From Deltaproteobacteria bacterium (GTDB taxonomy: Bacteria > Desulfobacterota > Syntrophia > Syntrophales > Smithellaceae): a stretch of DNA of 64,000 bases. Each line of letters opens with the position of its first letter. The first letter of the stretch is position 1. The translations under genes and the position numbers were made by a program. The notes beneath the pieces were generated by a model. The model was given only the letters and a program-made list of their open reading frames with translations, was not told the DNA's origin and searched no databases. The DNA lies in contig JAKLGV010000016.1 in assembly GCA_022710585.1 (NCBI GenBank), positions 1 through 64,000 on the forward strand. The letters are read 5' to 3'. Below are positions 24,794 to 33,574 of this stretch, piece after piece.

Positions 24794-26074
24794 TTATTTT
24801 TTATGCAGCCGTTCCACAAAAGCTTCGATTCTTGTCTTGAGCTGTCCCGCGTCCTGCTCGGAATAATCGGTTTCCAGCAGGATGGTCGGAATGCCTGATT
24901 TTTCCAAGTCTTTTCCCGCCGGTCCGCTTTCCATAATGTAAGGCTGGCAGAATTGCAGGCTGTAGTGAATGACGCCGTCCGCCTTGAGCTTTTTGTTCAT
25001 TTCTTTTATGTATGCAAGTCGCGATGGATTGGGGGTGAATATTGCGCAATCAATATTGAAATATCGTTCCGTTATTGTATTCAGCAGGTCGTCAACGGTT
25101 TTGCCTTTTGGCTCCGTGATCCATCTGGCGCCGCGTTCGCCCACGCATGATTCTTCACCCACGATGACCGCGTTGACGGATTCGATGAGCATGGGCAGTT
25201 TCCAGTTGGGCACGGCCATGGGGCAGCCGGATACAATCACTCGCGTTGTGCCTTTCGGGAAGACGCCGATGCCTTTTTTCACGCGCTCTTCCAGTTCATC
25301 ACAGAGTTTGTTGACAGAATCGGTAAAACGCACCGGATCGTCATAGAAAAAGACCTGATTGACCAAGAGTGCATCTAGTCCGGATATCGGCGCCGGGTCG
25401 GCGGCGCGCAGTTCGGTCAGTCTCCGGACGGCGGCGCGTTTCGCGTTGACGATGTCAATGCCCTTTTTCAGGGATTCCACGGTTACCTTTTTTCCGCTGA
25501 CTTTTTCCAGTTTGTCGATGAGTTTTCGGTATTCCTCTTTGAGCAGCGTCCTGCCCGACTCCGATTTCATCTGGGGCATGTCCATCACGTAAAGATCCTT
25601 GACTAGCGGCGCGAGCATTTCATAGGATTTTTTCTTGCCGTCGCAGGTGTTTTCTCCGACGACAACATCACTGGCTTCCAGATAGGGGCAGACCTTCCCC
25701 AGTTTAAATCCGAAGGCGGACTTAATGAGAGAGCAGGTGTTTCTCGGCAGGAGCGTTTCCGCGCCATCAAAATTGAATTCCGCTCCGGCGCACAGACCCA
25801 CGGATACGCCGTCAACGGCGAGGATCAATTCCTCCGGAACAAAAACGCAATAGGAGCCGATCACTTTTCTGCCCTGCGCCTTGGCATCCATCAGTTCCTG
25901 GATGCGCAGCCCGTGCACTTCAGTCATAACGAAATCAAAATATTTCATGCCCTCGGGACGATTTTTTTGTGAAAGAAAAATGTTTGTGTAAGCGCCGCCA
26001 AGAACGGAAAGAAGCGCATCATGACCTTTCAGGTCAAGTCCCAACTCCGTCCACATCTTTGTATAATCCCTCAT
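24794..26074 (-). CDS. Double-cubane-cluster-type reductase (2-hydroxyacyl-CoA dehydratase D family), copy 1
   Basis: A 426-residue protein behind TTGGAGG. It belongs to the HgdB/BcrB family. Cysteine motifs are GSYCVFVPEELI, RNTCSLIKS, GKVCPYLEASD, ENTCDGKKK, VSGCPMAVPNW, GEESCVGERG and LQFCQPY. This pattern and the single-subunit form match double-cubane cluster proteins, which hold an [Fe8S9]-type centre and catalyse ATP-driven low-potential reductions. The physiological substrate of that group is unknown. An ASKHA-type activator ATPase would be needed, but none is in the window. It is divergent from copy 2 and closed by its own terminator. Confidence 0.85.
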   Translation of the reverse strand: MRDYTKMWTELGLDLKGHDALLSVLGGAYTNIFLSQKNRPEGMKYFDFVMTEVHGLRIQELMDAKAQGRKVIGSYCVFVPEELILAVDGVSVGLCAGAEFNFDGAETLLPRNTCSLIKSAFGFKLGKVCPYLEASDVVVGENTCDGKKKSYEMLAPLVKDLYVMDMPQMKSESGRTLLKEEYRKLIDKLEKVSGKKVTVESLKKGIDIVNAKRAAVRRLTELRAADPAPISGLDALLVNQVFFYDDPVRFTDSVNKLCDELEERVKKGIGVFPKGTTRVIVSGCPMAVPNWKLPMLIESVNAVIVGEESCVGERGARWITEPKGKTVDDLLNTITERYFNIDCAIFTPNPSRLAYIKEMNKKLKADGVIHYSLQFCQPYIMESGPAGKDLEKSGIPTILLETDYSEQDAGQLKTRIEAFVERLHKK

Positions 26075-26330
26075 AATAAACCTCCAACCATTATTTTAGT
26101 CTTTTATCCGGATCGATGAAATGTCTGACAGTTAACCGCACACGTCAGAAAAGTGAAGAAGTCCGGATGTTCGTTGTGCGGGTTGCACAAGCTTCGCCTT
26201 CGTATCATTGTGATTTGGATTGCGCCAATGAATAAAAGGAATTTGAGCGCCTGCATTATAACTATTATCTATTGGATATATGCCGGTGAATCATATAGCT
26301 AACCTGCATAAAACAAAGGGAGGCATCGGA
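26075..26330. promoter_or_regulatory. Divergent control region between the two double-cubane reductase genes
   Basis: This 256-base gap must hold both promoters. It contains a perfect hairpin/operator-like repeat TTGTGC-GGGTT-GCACAA at 26174-26190. No clear sigma-70 pair was seen. The LysR gene at 23.7 kb is a candidate ligand for the site. Confidence 0.35.
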
Positions 26331-27497
26331 ATGGAAGATGGTTTTGAGCCGCTGATTGACGACGGTTTTGCGGGTGATGCGGCCAAACGGTGTTTAAGTT
26401 ATATTCAATCTCAAAGAGAAAAAGGAAAGCATATTGTAGGAATTTATTGCGGGTACGCGCCGATGGAAGTCATCCGTGCTGCCGGTCTTGTCCCGGCGGT
26501 GCTGTGCGCGTTTGCCGATAAGACCATCGCCGCGGGCGAAACGACGCTGCCGGCCAATCTCTGTCCGCTCATCAAATCGAGCTACGGCTTTATCAAGACA
26601 GACACCTGTCCGTTTTATGCAATTTCTGAAGCCGTGATTGCCGAGACGACCTGCGACGGCAAGAAGAAAATGTTTGAATTCATCGCCGATATCAAGCCGA
26701 CGCATGTTATGGATCTGCCGCAACTGCCGGATCAGAAGGAAGCACTGGATAACTGGACTAAAATGATTAAAAAACTCGGCGGTTTTCTGGAAAACACGTT
26801 TGATTGCAAGATAACGAACGCCGGTGTCGCACAGGAAATTAAAAACACAAATCTGAAAAACAAATTGCTCAATGTGATTTTTGATTTTGCCGCTCTTCCG
26901 TCGGTGCCTTTGACCTGGCAGGAAATATATGATCTGACATATTTCGGGCAGGTGGCCACTACGGAAGATATGCTCCCGATTTTGGAAACTGCTCTGGCGA
27001 CACTCCGAAAGCGTGTGGCCGACGGCGTATCTCACGGAAAAAAAGATTCACCTCGTGTCCTTGTTACCGGTTGTCCGATCGGCGGCGATGCCACCAAGGT
27101 CCTTAAAGTTATTGAAGAAGCAGGGGGCGTCATTGTTTGTCTGGATTCCTGCTCGGGAATGAAAGCTTATGCCGGTCATTTTGAGGAAAACGCAAGCGAT
27201 CCTTATCAATCCGTTTCCCGCAGGTATCTGGACGTGCCCTGCTCCTGCATGACGCCGAACGCGAAGCGTTTGACGGAACTCGACAGAATGATGAATAAGT
27301 TCCGTCCGGATGTTGTCATTGATGTGGTGCTGCACGCCTGTCATTCTTATAATATCGAATCATCCAAGGTGAAGACGCACGTGGAAACCAAACATAAAAA
27401 GCCGTTTTTGAAAATCGAAACAGATTATTCGCAGGGCGATGTGGAACAAATTCGCACGCGCGTGGAAGCGGTTCTGGAAACAGTGTCGAAGAAGTGA
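26331..27497 (+). CDS. Double-cubane-cluster-type reductase (2-hydroxyacyl-CoA dehydratase D family), copy 2
   Basis: A 388-residue protein from ATG 26331 behind AAAGGGAGG. Cysteines lie at 40 (GIYCGYAPMEV), 78 (ANLCPLIKS), 93 (TDTCPFY), 108 (ETTCDGKKK), then TGCPIGGD, DSCSGMKAY, VPCSCMTPN and HACHSYN. The C-terminus KIETDYSQGDVEQIRTR matches copy 1 (ETDYSEQDAGQLKTR). It is shorter than copy 1 and not a recent duplicate. It leads an operon with a cysteine desulfurase, YedF and a DUF3343 protein. Low-potential reduction coupled to sulfur or selenium chemistry is plausible but unproven. Whether copies 1 and 2 form a heteromer is open. Confidence 0.85.
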   Translation: MEDGFEPLIDDGFAGDAAKRCLSYIQSQREKGKHIVGIYCGYAPMEVIRAAGLVPAVLCAFADKTIAAGETTLPANLCPLIKSSYGFIKTDTCPFYAISEAVIAETTCDGKKKMFEFIADIKPTHVMDLPQLPDQKEALDNWTKMIKKLGGFLENTFDCKITNAGVAQEIKNTNLKNKLLNVIFDFAALPSVPLTWQEIYDLTYFGQVATTEDMLPILETALATLRKRVADGVSHGKKDSPRVLVTGCPIGGDATKVLKVIEEAGGVIVCLDSCSGMKAYAGHFEENASDPYQSVSRRYLDVPCSCMTPNAKRLTELDRMMNKFRPDVVIDVVLHACHSYNIESSKVKTHVETKHKKPFLKIETDYSQGDVEQIRTRVEAVLETVSKK

Positions 27498-27571
27498 ATT
27501 GTGAAAAGTGTATAGTCAATAGTCTGAAGAAAGGGGAAGACATTTCTCGCTCAATGTTATAAGGTTACTAC

Positions 27572-28729
27572 GTGAGTATTATTTATTTTGACAACGCCGC
27601 GACGTCCTGGCCGAAACCACCGGAAGTCCATGCGGCTATGCAAAAATACCTGAAGAAAATCGGCGCCAATCCCGGCCGCTCCGGTCATCGCCTGTCAGTG
27701 GAAGCAGCGCGCATTATTTTCGACACGCGTGAAAAGCTGGTACAGCTATTCAATGTAGATGATCCTCTGCAGATCGTCATGACAAAAAACGCGACCGAAG
27801 CACTCAATATTGCGATACTTGGTCTTTTAAAGCCTGGCGATCATGTCATCACGTCGAGCATGGAACACAATTCAGCGATGCGGCCGCTGCGGGCAATGGA
27901 GCACAGAGGCGTCAATCTGACGGTCATCACCTGCGATCAGGACGGGTTGATTGATCCGGTAAAAGTATCCGCTGCCATCCAGGAAAATACGAAAGCAATA
28001 TTTGTGACTCACGCTTCCAACGTTACCGGAACGGTGATGCCTGTTGCCGATATCGGACGGATTGCCCGGAAGCACGCATTGGTATTTTGTGTGGATGCCG
28101 CGCAAACCGCGGGCTGTTGCCCGATTGACGTGAAAGAAATGAACATCGATTTGCTGGCGTTTACCGGTCACAAATCATTATTCGGTCCTTCGGGAACAGG
28201 GGGGCTTTATATCCGCGAAGGCCTGGAAAAAAGAATCGAACCCCTTTGTGTCGGCGGGACGGGAAGCCGTTCGGAATCGGAAGAACAGCCGGACTTCATG
28301 CCCGACCGCTATGAAGCAGGTACACCCAACACCGTAGGCATTGCCGGTTTGCAGGCGGGAGTGGATTTTGTTTTGAGCGAGGGAGTTGATCAAATTAATA
28401 GCCGAGAAGAGGAGTTGGTAAAAACCTTCATGGAAGGCATCAAAGGTCTAGCCGGCGTTACGCTCTACGGACAAACCGATACGCATAAACGAACCCCCGT
28501 CGTTTCCTTCAATATCGCCGGGATGGATCCGGCCGCGGTCGCTCTGGAATTGGATGAACGCTTTAAAATCATGGCGCGTTCCGGTATCCATTGCGCGCCA
28601 TCCGCCCACAAAACCATCGGCACGTATCCTCAAGGAACGGTGCGCTTCAGCTTCAGTTATTTCAATACGCAGGAGCAAATAGCAAAAGCCATTGACGCAA
28701 TAAGAAAAATAAGCAGGAGGAAAAAATAA
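27572..28729 (+). CDS. Cysteine desulfurase-like class V aminotransferase (TIGR01977 type)
   Basis: A 385-residue PLP enzyme starting with GTG. Family sites are YFDNAATSWPKPPEV, THASNVTGTVMPV, VDAAQTAG, the PLP lysine in FTGHKSLFGPSG and the loop MARSGIHCAPSAHKTIGT with the persulfide-type Cys. The WPKPPEV opening and ARSGIHCAP site match the TIGR01977 group, often found with yedF and selenium-related genes, rather than IscS or SufS. It should release sulfur from cysteine or selenium from selenocysteine. It is followed by yedF after one base, so sulfur/selenium handover to YedF is likely. Confidence 0.88.
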   Translation: MSIIYFDNAATSWPKPPEVHAAMQKYLKKIGANPGRSGHRLSVEAARIIFDTREKLVQLFNVDDPLQIVMTKNATEALNIAILGLLKPGDHVITSSMEHNSAMRPLRAMEHRGVNLTVITCDQDGLIDPVKVSAAIQENTKAIFVTHASNVTGTVMPVADIGRIARKHALVFCVDAAQTAGCCPIDVKEMNIDLLAFTGHKSLFGPSGTGGLYIREGLEKRIEPLCVGGTGSRSESEEQPDFMPDRYEAGTPNTVGIAGLQAGVDFVLSEGVDQINSREEELVKTFMEGIKGLAGVTLYGQTDTHKRTPVVSFNIAGMDPAAVALELDERFKIMARSGIHCAPSAHKTIGTYPQGTVRFSFSYFNTQEQIAKAIDAIRKISRRKK

Positions 28730-28730
28730 T

Positions 28731-29342
28731 ATGGCAGACATTAAAATCATTGATGCCCGCGGGCTTTCCTGTCCTCAACCGGTCGTTCTGACGAAACAGG
28801 CACTGGAGGCCAACGCCATGGTGACGACCATCGTCGATAACGAAACCGCTCTGGAAAATGTTAAACGTCTGGCCGGCAAGTTCGGCTGCGATGTCGACGT
28901 CGAACCCAAAGGCAAAAGTGTTTATGAAATTCACATCGTCCGCGGGGCCGATTTCAAGAAAGATCAGGATTTTACTGTTTCCTGTCAAACAGGCGAGTCT
29001 CCATCCGGTCCTTTTGTCATTACCGTGACGGAAGACAAAATGGGACGGGGCAATGATGAACTGGGTACGGTATTAATCAAGGCCTTCATCCATACCGTCG
29101 CCGGGCAGGCTAAAAAGCCGGATGTCATGATCTTCTACAACACCGGTGTCAAACTGACCGTGCAGGGCTCGGATGTTCTGGATGATTTGAAACAGATGGA
29201 AAGCGAAGGCGTGCAGATTCTGGTCTGCGGCACCTGCCTCAATTATTTTGAAATAAAAGAGAAGCTGGCTGTGGGCATCGTCTCCAATATGTATGACATT
29301 GTCGAAACCATGAGCAGCGCGGGACGATTGTTGACGCCATGA
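28731..29342 (+). CDS. yedF: Sulfurtransferase-like selenium metabolism protein YedF
   Basis: A 203-residue protein behind CAGGAGG. Residues 1-75 are a TusA domain with the active Cys in DARGLSCPQPVV. Residues about 100-200 are a DsrE-like domain ending with ILVCGTCLNYFEIKEKL, whose Cys pair is a second sulfur/selenium site. This two-domain form matches TIGR03527. It accepts persulfide or selenide from the neighbouring desulfurase. It overlaps the DUF3343 gene by four bases. With SelB encoded at 33.6-35.5 kb, selenium use in this organism is supported. Confidence 0.9.
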   Translation: MADIKIIDARGLSCPQPVVLTKQALEANAMVTTIVDNETALENVKRLAGKFGCDVDVEPKGKSVYEIHIVRGADFKKDQDFTVSCQTGESPSGPFVITVTEDKMGRGNDELGTVLIKAFIHTVAGQAKKPDVMIFYNTGVKLTVQGSDVLDDLKQMESEGVQILVCGTCLNYFEIKEKLAVGIVSNMYDIVETMSSAGRLLTP

Positions 29343-29572
29343 AAGATAAGAAGTCATACGACGTTATTCTGTTCAAGGCGGTGAGCTATGCCCTGAAGGC
29401 GGAAAAAATTCTTAAGAAGGAAAACCTACCGCACAAGCTGATTCCAGTGCCCAAGCATATCAGCTCGGACTGCGGCATCTGCCTGATGGTTCACCTTGAT
29501 ATGAAAGATCAAGTCCTGACCGCTCTCCAAGACAAAGTTGATATTGAAAATGTCAGACCGCTTACCGAATGA
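29339..29572 (+). CDS. DUF3343 protein (putative Se/S carrier-like)
   Basis: A 77-residue protein overlapping yedF. DUF3343 features are visible: DVILFKAVSYALKAEKILKK, then IPVPKHISSDCGICLMV with a conserved CGIC motif. The domain is proposed to carry sulfur or selenium, because it occurs with YedF and class V desulfurases. Its redox Cys pair fits that. Last gene of the double-cubane reductase operon, closed by the hairpin at 29628-29661. Confidence 0.85.
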   Translation: MKDKKSYDVILFKAVSYALKAEKILKKENLPHKLIPVPKHISSDCGICLMVHLDMKDQVLTALQDKVDIENVRPLTE

Positions 29573-29627
29573 TGGCTCCAGCTTATCAAATAACAGCTGG
29601 GTATTTCCAGGCTCATTCTGCAAAAGG

Positions 29628-29661
29628 AAAGAGGGATTGTTCACTGAACAATCCCTCTTTT
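29628..29661. terminator. Bidirectional terminator
   Basis: AAAGAGGGATTGTT pairs with AACAATCCCTCTTTT around a very short loop, with A- and T-runs on both sides. It lies between the convergent DUF3343 and acyl-CoA synthetase genes and can serve both. Confidence 0.88.
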
Positions 29662-29684
29662 CGGTATGATCTGAAAAAGGCTTT

Positions 29685-31694
29685 TTAGCCCTGGTACATG
29701 CTTTCGATTTCGCTCTTATATTTTTCCAGAACAATTCTGCGTTTGAGCTTCAACGTCGGCGTCAACTCGCCGGACTCAATGCTGAAAGGATTTTCCATAA
29801 GCCGGTAGTACTTGATCTGTTCGTAGCGCGGCAGTGTTTCGTTGACTTCATCAATCTGTTTCTGGAGAAGGGCCTTTATTTTTTCATGGGCAATGAGCTC
29901 CGCGTTGGAGATTTCCGGAATGCCATTGTGTTTGCAATAGCGTCGCAGCTCCTGATAATCAGGAACGACCAGCGCGCAGATGTATTTTCTCGCGTCGCCG
30001 ATGAGACACGCCTGATCGATATAAGGCTTGCCGATAATGGCCAGTTCAATGGGATGAGGCGCGATATTCTTGCCGCCGGATGTGACAAACAGCTCTTTCT
30101 TGCGATCGGTAATGCGCAAAAATCCGTCACTGTCAAACTCGCCGATGTCGCCTGTCTTGAACCATCCGTCTTCCGTGAACGCTTCCTTGGTCGCGTCCGG
30201 AAGATTCCAGTATCCCTTAAATACCTGAGGGCCCTTAACGAGAATCTCGCCGTCTTCAGCGATTTTTTCTTCGGTCCAGAGAACCGGCCTGCCGACGGTG
30301 CCGGGCTTAATCTGCAATTTATGGGCAATCGTGTTGTAGGCCAGAGAAAGGCTGAGCGCTCGCACGGGGTTGGTATAGGGTGACAGCCCCTGAGACTGCT
30401 TCGTGACCATCAGATCCACCGTCATATCCAGCATCTTTTTTTGAAACCCATTGGCTTGGCTGACGTCAAAGCTTTTGTTAAATTCAGGTTCGTTGAAGTT
30501 GATGACTGGGGATGTTTCAGTAAGACCGTAGCCTTCACTCAGTTGAATACCCATGGAACGGATAAATACGCAGACTTCTTTGGCCAGTTTGCCGCCGCCG
30601 GAAACGCCGAGAACCACGTGGTCCAGACCGGCCGTCTTTTTGATTTTATTGAAGACGAGAATATTAGCCGCCGCGAACTGAAGCAGGCCGATTTGATTCA
30701 TCCGGGTTGCCGAGGCCATGGCGTCGGAATATTGTTCCCCCAGTTTCATGGCCCAGTTGAAAATGGACTGGGTTGTCTGGTTCTGCCGGGATATAATGGA
30801 TTTTGTCGTATCATAAATTTTTTCCCACAGGCGCGGAATGCTACAGACGACGTTGGGTCTGATTTCCTGGAGGTTTTTCGGAATTTTGTCGAAGCTTTCC
30901 GCGAAAACCAGAATGCCCCCCTGTTGAAGGGCGCCCACATGGTAGTCGCTTGTGCGGCCGAAAACGTGGCACATGGGCAGATGCACCAGGAAAGTGAGAT
31001 GAAGACCGAGCTCCTTCTGACAGCGGGCCAGGGTGGAATTGGAGCTCTGAAGCATGTTGGAGACCCAGTTTTTCTGGGTCAGAACGGCTCCCTTCGGCTT
31101 GCCGGTTGTTCCGGAGGTGTAGATGATAGAAGTTACATCATCGGGTGTCACGCTGTTGATATTTTTTTCCAGCACTTCATCGCTTACTTTACCCTGCCCC
31201 AGGGCAATGACTTCATCAAAAGTATAAACACCTTCCGGTTTGGCGCCTTCCCAAGATCCCATCGTAATAATCTTATCAATGGGCACTCCCTTTGCTTTGG
31301 CCTTTATGGCCATCTCTCCCCGGGCTTGATTGGAGGCGATGATGATCTTCGATCCGCTGTCCGACGTCATGTATCCCAGTTCTTCGACCGTCAACGTGGG
31401 GTAAAGAGGGACCCCGACAGCGCAGCAGGCCTGAACGGCCTGATCAGCGATAACCCAGCGCGGTCTGCTTTCCGAAAAGATGACCACCCGATCACCCTTC
31501 TTCACCCCCAGAACCATCAGGCCTCTGGCAAAGCCCATGGCTTCATCACGAGCCTCTTTCCAGGTTCGCGAATGCCATTCACTGCTGGGATTGCCGTTCT
31601 TGTCGATCTTGGCGCGCAGCAGTTCCACCTGGTCACCATAACGAAGTGCCTGATTGTGAAATAGACCGCATAAAGTATCTGTTCTATAATTCAT
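29685..31694 (-). CDS. Long-chain acyl-CoA synthetase (AMP-forming)
   Basis: A 669-residue adenylate-forming enzyme of the FAA1/long-chain group. The ATP-binding motif is IIYTSGTTGKPKGAV, followed by HLPMCHVFGR, LSEGYGLTETSPV, GWFKTGDIGEFDSDG and ITDRKKELFVTSGGKNIAP. It activates fatty acids to acyl-CoA with ATP and CoA. The ribosome-binding site AAGGGGGG is strong but about 12 bases from the ATG. It lies 156 bases after the HD/OB nuclease gene in the same orientation and may be read from its own promoter. It fits fatty-acid degradation with the thiolase and hydratase elsewhere in the window. Confidence 0.92.
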   Translation of the reverse strand: MNYRTDTLCGLFHNQALRYGDQVELLRAKIDKNGNPSSEWHSRTWKEARDEAMGFARGLMVLGVKKGDRVVIFSESRPRWVIADQAVQACCAVGVPLYPTLTVEELGYMTSDSGSKIIIASNQARGEMAIKAKAKGVPIDKIITMGSWEGAKPEGVYTFDEVIALGQGKVSDEVLEKNINSVTPDDVTSIIYTSGTTGKPKGAVLTQKNWVSNMLQSSNSTLARCQKELGLHLTFLVHLPMCHVFGRTSDYHVGALQQGGILVFAESFDKIPKNLQEIRPNVVCSIPRLWEKIYDTTKSIISRQNQTTQSIFNWAMKLGEQYSDAMASATRMNQIGLLQFAAANILVFNKIKKTAGLDHVVLGVSGGGKLAKEVCVFIRSMGIQLSEGYGLTETSPVINFNEPEFNKSFDVSQANGFQKKMLDMTVDLMVTKQSQGLSPYTNPVRALSLSLAYNTIAHKLQIKPGTVGRPVLWTEEKIAEDGEILVKGPQVFKGYWNLPDATKEAFTEDGWFKTGDIGEFDSDGFLRITDRKKELFVTSGGKNIAPHPIELAIIGKPYIDQACLIGDARKYICALVVPDYQELRRYCKHNGIPEISNAELIAHEKIKALLQKQIDEVNETLPRYEQIKYYRLMENPFSIESGELTPTLKLKRRIVLEKYKSEIESMYQG

Positions 31695-31850
31695 AACGCT
31701 ACATTACCCCCCTTTAGATAATTAAATTAACCATCATGATATAGATGAATAGTTTTTCTCTTTTTCAACTTTATTCTGTCAGCGGTGCGCTTTTCATACG
31801 CTCCTCGCCCTTCAGAAATCAAGCTCAAAATTCGATCATGCGGCTGATGT

Positions 31851-32804
31851 CTATTTGCCTTTAAAAAGAAAACGTTCCAGAAAGCGATTATAAGTTGTCC
31901 AGCCGGAATCGCCGCCGCCGGCGTCCGTAATAAATGTCTGAAAAGCGTTAAACTTGGCATCCAGATCATCTATGTAATGAACAACTAAAGCCTCTAAAGT
32001 TTTCGGGCGTTTGGGAGAACCGAATTCGAATTCGCCATGATGACTCAAAATAATATGGCGCAATTCCATTGCTGTTGGGGGGGGGAAGTCAGCAATATCG
32101 GCTATCTTTTTATCAGTCATCTGGACTCCTAGCACAATATGACCAATAAGTCTACCTTCATCACTGTAATCAATAATACTGTCGTAGGAGAACTCATATA
32201 TCTTGCCTATGTCGTGAAGAATGCCTCCGGCGATGAGAATATCTTTTTTGAGCGCCGGATAATGAGCGGCGGCTTTCTCCAGCAGGCGTACGACCGAAAG
32301 CGTGTGCTCCAGAAGTCCGCCCAGATACATATGATGAAAACCTTTGGCGGCGGGGGCTCTCTTGAAAAGCTCTGCCGTCGGGGCATCATGAAAGAAAGAT
32401 TGCAGAAGCTCCTTGAGCGGCCGGTCTTCAATATTTTCTATAAAAACGAGCAGTTCGTTAAACATAGCGTCGATGTCGGCTTTGGCCGCCGGTAAATAGT
32501 CGGTCGGGTCGATATCTTCCGGGGCGCTTTTCTGAACTTTGACAATGGATATTTGAATGGCATTTTTATAGTTGGCGGCTTTCCCTTCAATGTAAATGAT
32601 ATCGCCTTTTTTAAACTGCTGATCCAGTTCCATCGCGTTGTCCCAGACTTTTCCGTCAAGCTCGCCGGTTTTATCCTTCAGGCGCACATTCAGATAAGGC
32701 GCTCCTTTGATGGAAAAGGCCATATTTTTTTCAGCGGCCAAAAAGGTGGACGCCACCTTGTCTCCCTGTTTAATGTCCTTGAGATAAATTTCTTTTGTCT
32801 TCAA
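31851..32804 (-). CDS. YhaM-like OB/HD-domain 3'-5' exoribonuclease
   Basis: A 317-residue protein if TTG 32804 is used, with AAAGGCAGG upstream and overlap with the fdhD stop. Residues about 1-90 form an OB-fold (LNVRLKDKTGELDGKVWD, KGDIIYIEGKAANYKN). The HD domain follows: HHMYLGGLLEHTLSVV, GGILHDIGKIYEF, GHIVLGVQM and ILSHHGEFEFG. This matches YhaM/CBF1-type exoribonucleases. It is the last gene of selB-fdhD-yhaM, and the coupling is by overlap. A link between this nuclease and selenoprotein biogenesis is not known. Confidence 0.85.
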   Translation of the reverse strand: MKTKEIYLKDIKQGDKVASTFLAAEKNMAFSIKGAPYLNVRLKDKTGELDGKVWDNAMELDQQFKKGDIIYIEGKAANYKNAIQISIVKVQKSAPEDIDPTDYLPAAKADIDAMFNELLVFIENIEDRPLKELLQSFFHDAPTAELFKRAPAAKGFHHMYLGGLLEHTLSVVRLLEKAAAHYPALKKDILIAGGILHDIGKIYEFSYDSIIDYSDEGRLIGHIVLGVQMTDKKIADIADFPPPTAMELRHIILSHHGEFEFGSPKRPKTLEALVVHYIDDLDAKFNAFQTFITDAGGGDSGWTTYNRFLERFLFKGK

Positions 32805-33574
32805 ATGATGACCTGCCTTTCGTGAGAATAAATGTTCATGCTGCCGTGGCGCACATACCCGATCAGCAGGATATTTGCCCGGCGTGACAAGGCGACTGCA
32901 TTGGCCGTCGGCGCGGAATGAGAAATAATTACCGGAATGCCCATATTCCATATTTTATAAACAATTTCAGAAGAAATTCTTCCCGTGGTCAGGATCATGG
33001 CCTTGCGCAGATTGATTTTTTCCAGGAGGGCATAGCCTCCCAGCATATCGATGGTGTTATGACGGCCGATATCTTCGCGCAGAGCGGCTATTTTTTTTCC
33101 AACAGCCAGAGCTGAACAGTGCGTGCCGCCTGTCTGGTTATGCACGACGGACCCGTTTAAAAGCTCGTCCATCAGCTTCAGTGCCAGACCTGTTTTGACC
33201 GTAAAGTCAGCGTCGCTTTTCAACGGCTGAAGCAGATGAAGATGAGACTTGCCGCGCGCGCCGCTGGAGGCAATGTTTTTGACGGATAAGTCGGGAAGAT
33301 ATTTTTTGTCTTTCAAGGTAACATTTGCGATATTTTCTCTAATTCCGATATCTTCGATATCGGTGCTGCGGGCGATGATTTTTTCCGATCTTAAAAAGCC
33401 GGCGGCAAGCTCTTTCAGATGGATGCCGGCGCAGGCGATATTGGCCAGCGGTTTTCCGTTCACATGGATGGAAAGCGTGACTTCCTGAATCACGCTGGCC
33501 AGCGCAGTGGTTACGGCATCGCGTGAGCCGGAAGATATTTTGACGGTCTTGATGATTTTTTCCACATCATTCAT
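32801..33574 (-). CDS. fdhD: Formate dehydrogenase sulfurtransferase FdhD, lacking the usual CxxC
   Basis: A 257-residue FdhD. Family segments are present: IHVNGKPLANIACAG at the start, FLRSEKII, NQTGGTHCSALA, REDIGRHNTIDML, TGRISSEIVYKI and GIPVIISHSAPTANAV. In E. coli FdhD the SSCGxCG cysteines pass sulfur from IscS to the Mo/W-bis-MGD cofactor. Here the aligned stretch is IASSGARGKSH, with no cysteine. A Cys in TGGTHCSA might substitute, or sulfur handling differs. It overlaps selB (ATGA) and yhaM. The role is sulfuration of formate dehydrogenase cofactor, with this caveat. Confidence 0.87.
   Translation of the reverse strand: MNDVEKIIKTVKISSGSRDAVTTALASVIQEVTLSIHVNGKPLANIACAGIHLKELAAGFLRSEKIIARSTDIEDIGIRENIANVTLKDKKYLPDLSVKNIASSGARGKSHLHLLQPLKSDADFTVKTGLALKLMDELLNGSVVHNQTGGTHCSALAVGKKIAALREDIGRHNTIDMLGGYALLEKINLRKAMILTTGRISSEIVYKIWNMGIPVIISHSAPTANAVALSRRANILLIGYVRHGSMNIYSHERQVII

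Noticed and set aside
24538..24819. Minus-strand frame of 93 codons between LysR and the first double-cubane reductase
   Set aside because: It spans the terminator hairpin and the LysR 3' end and lacks a start site. The segment NDIQELLKLVPGW looks somewhat coding-like but has no support.
30441..31664. Long open frame (about 407 codons) antisense to the acyl-CoA synthetase
   Set aside because: It lies wholly opposite a gene with full family motifs, has no ribosome-binding site and its product has no recognisable motif; it is a codon-bias shadow.
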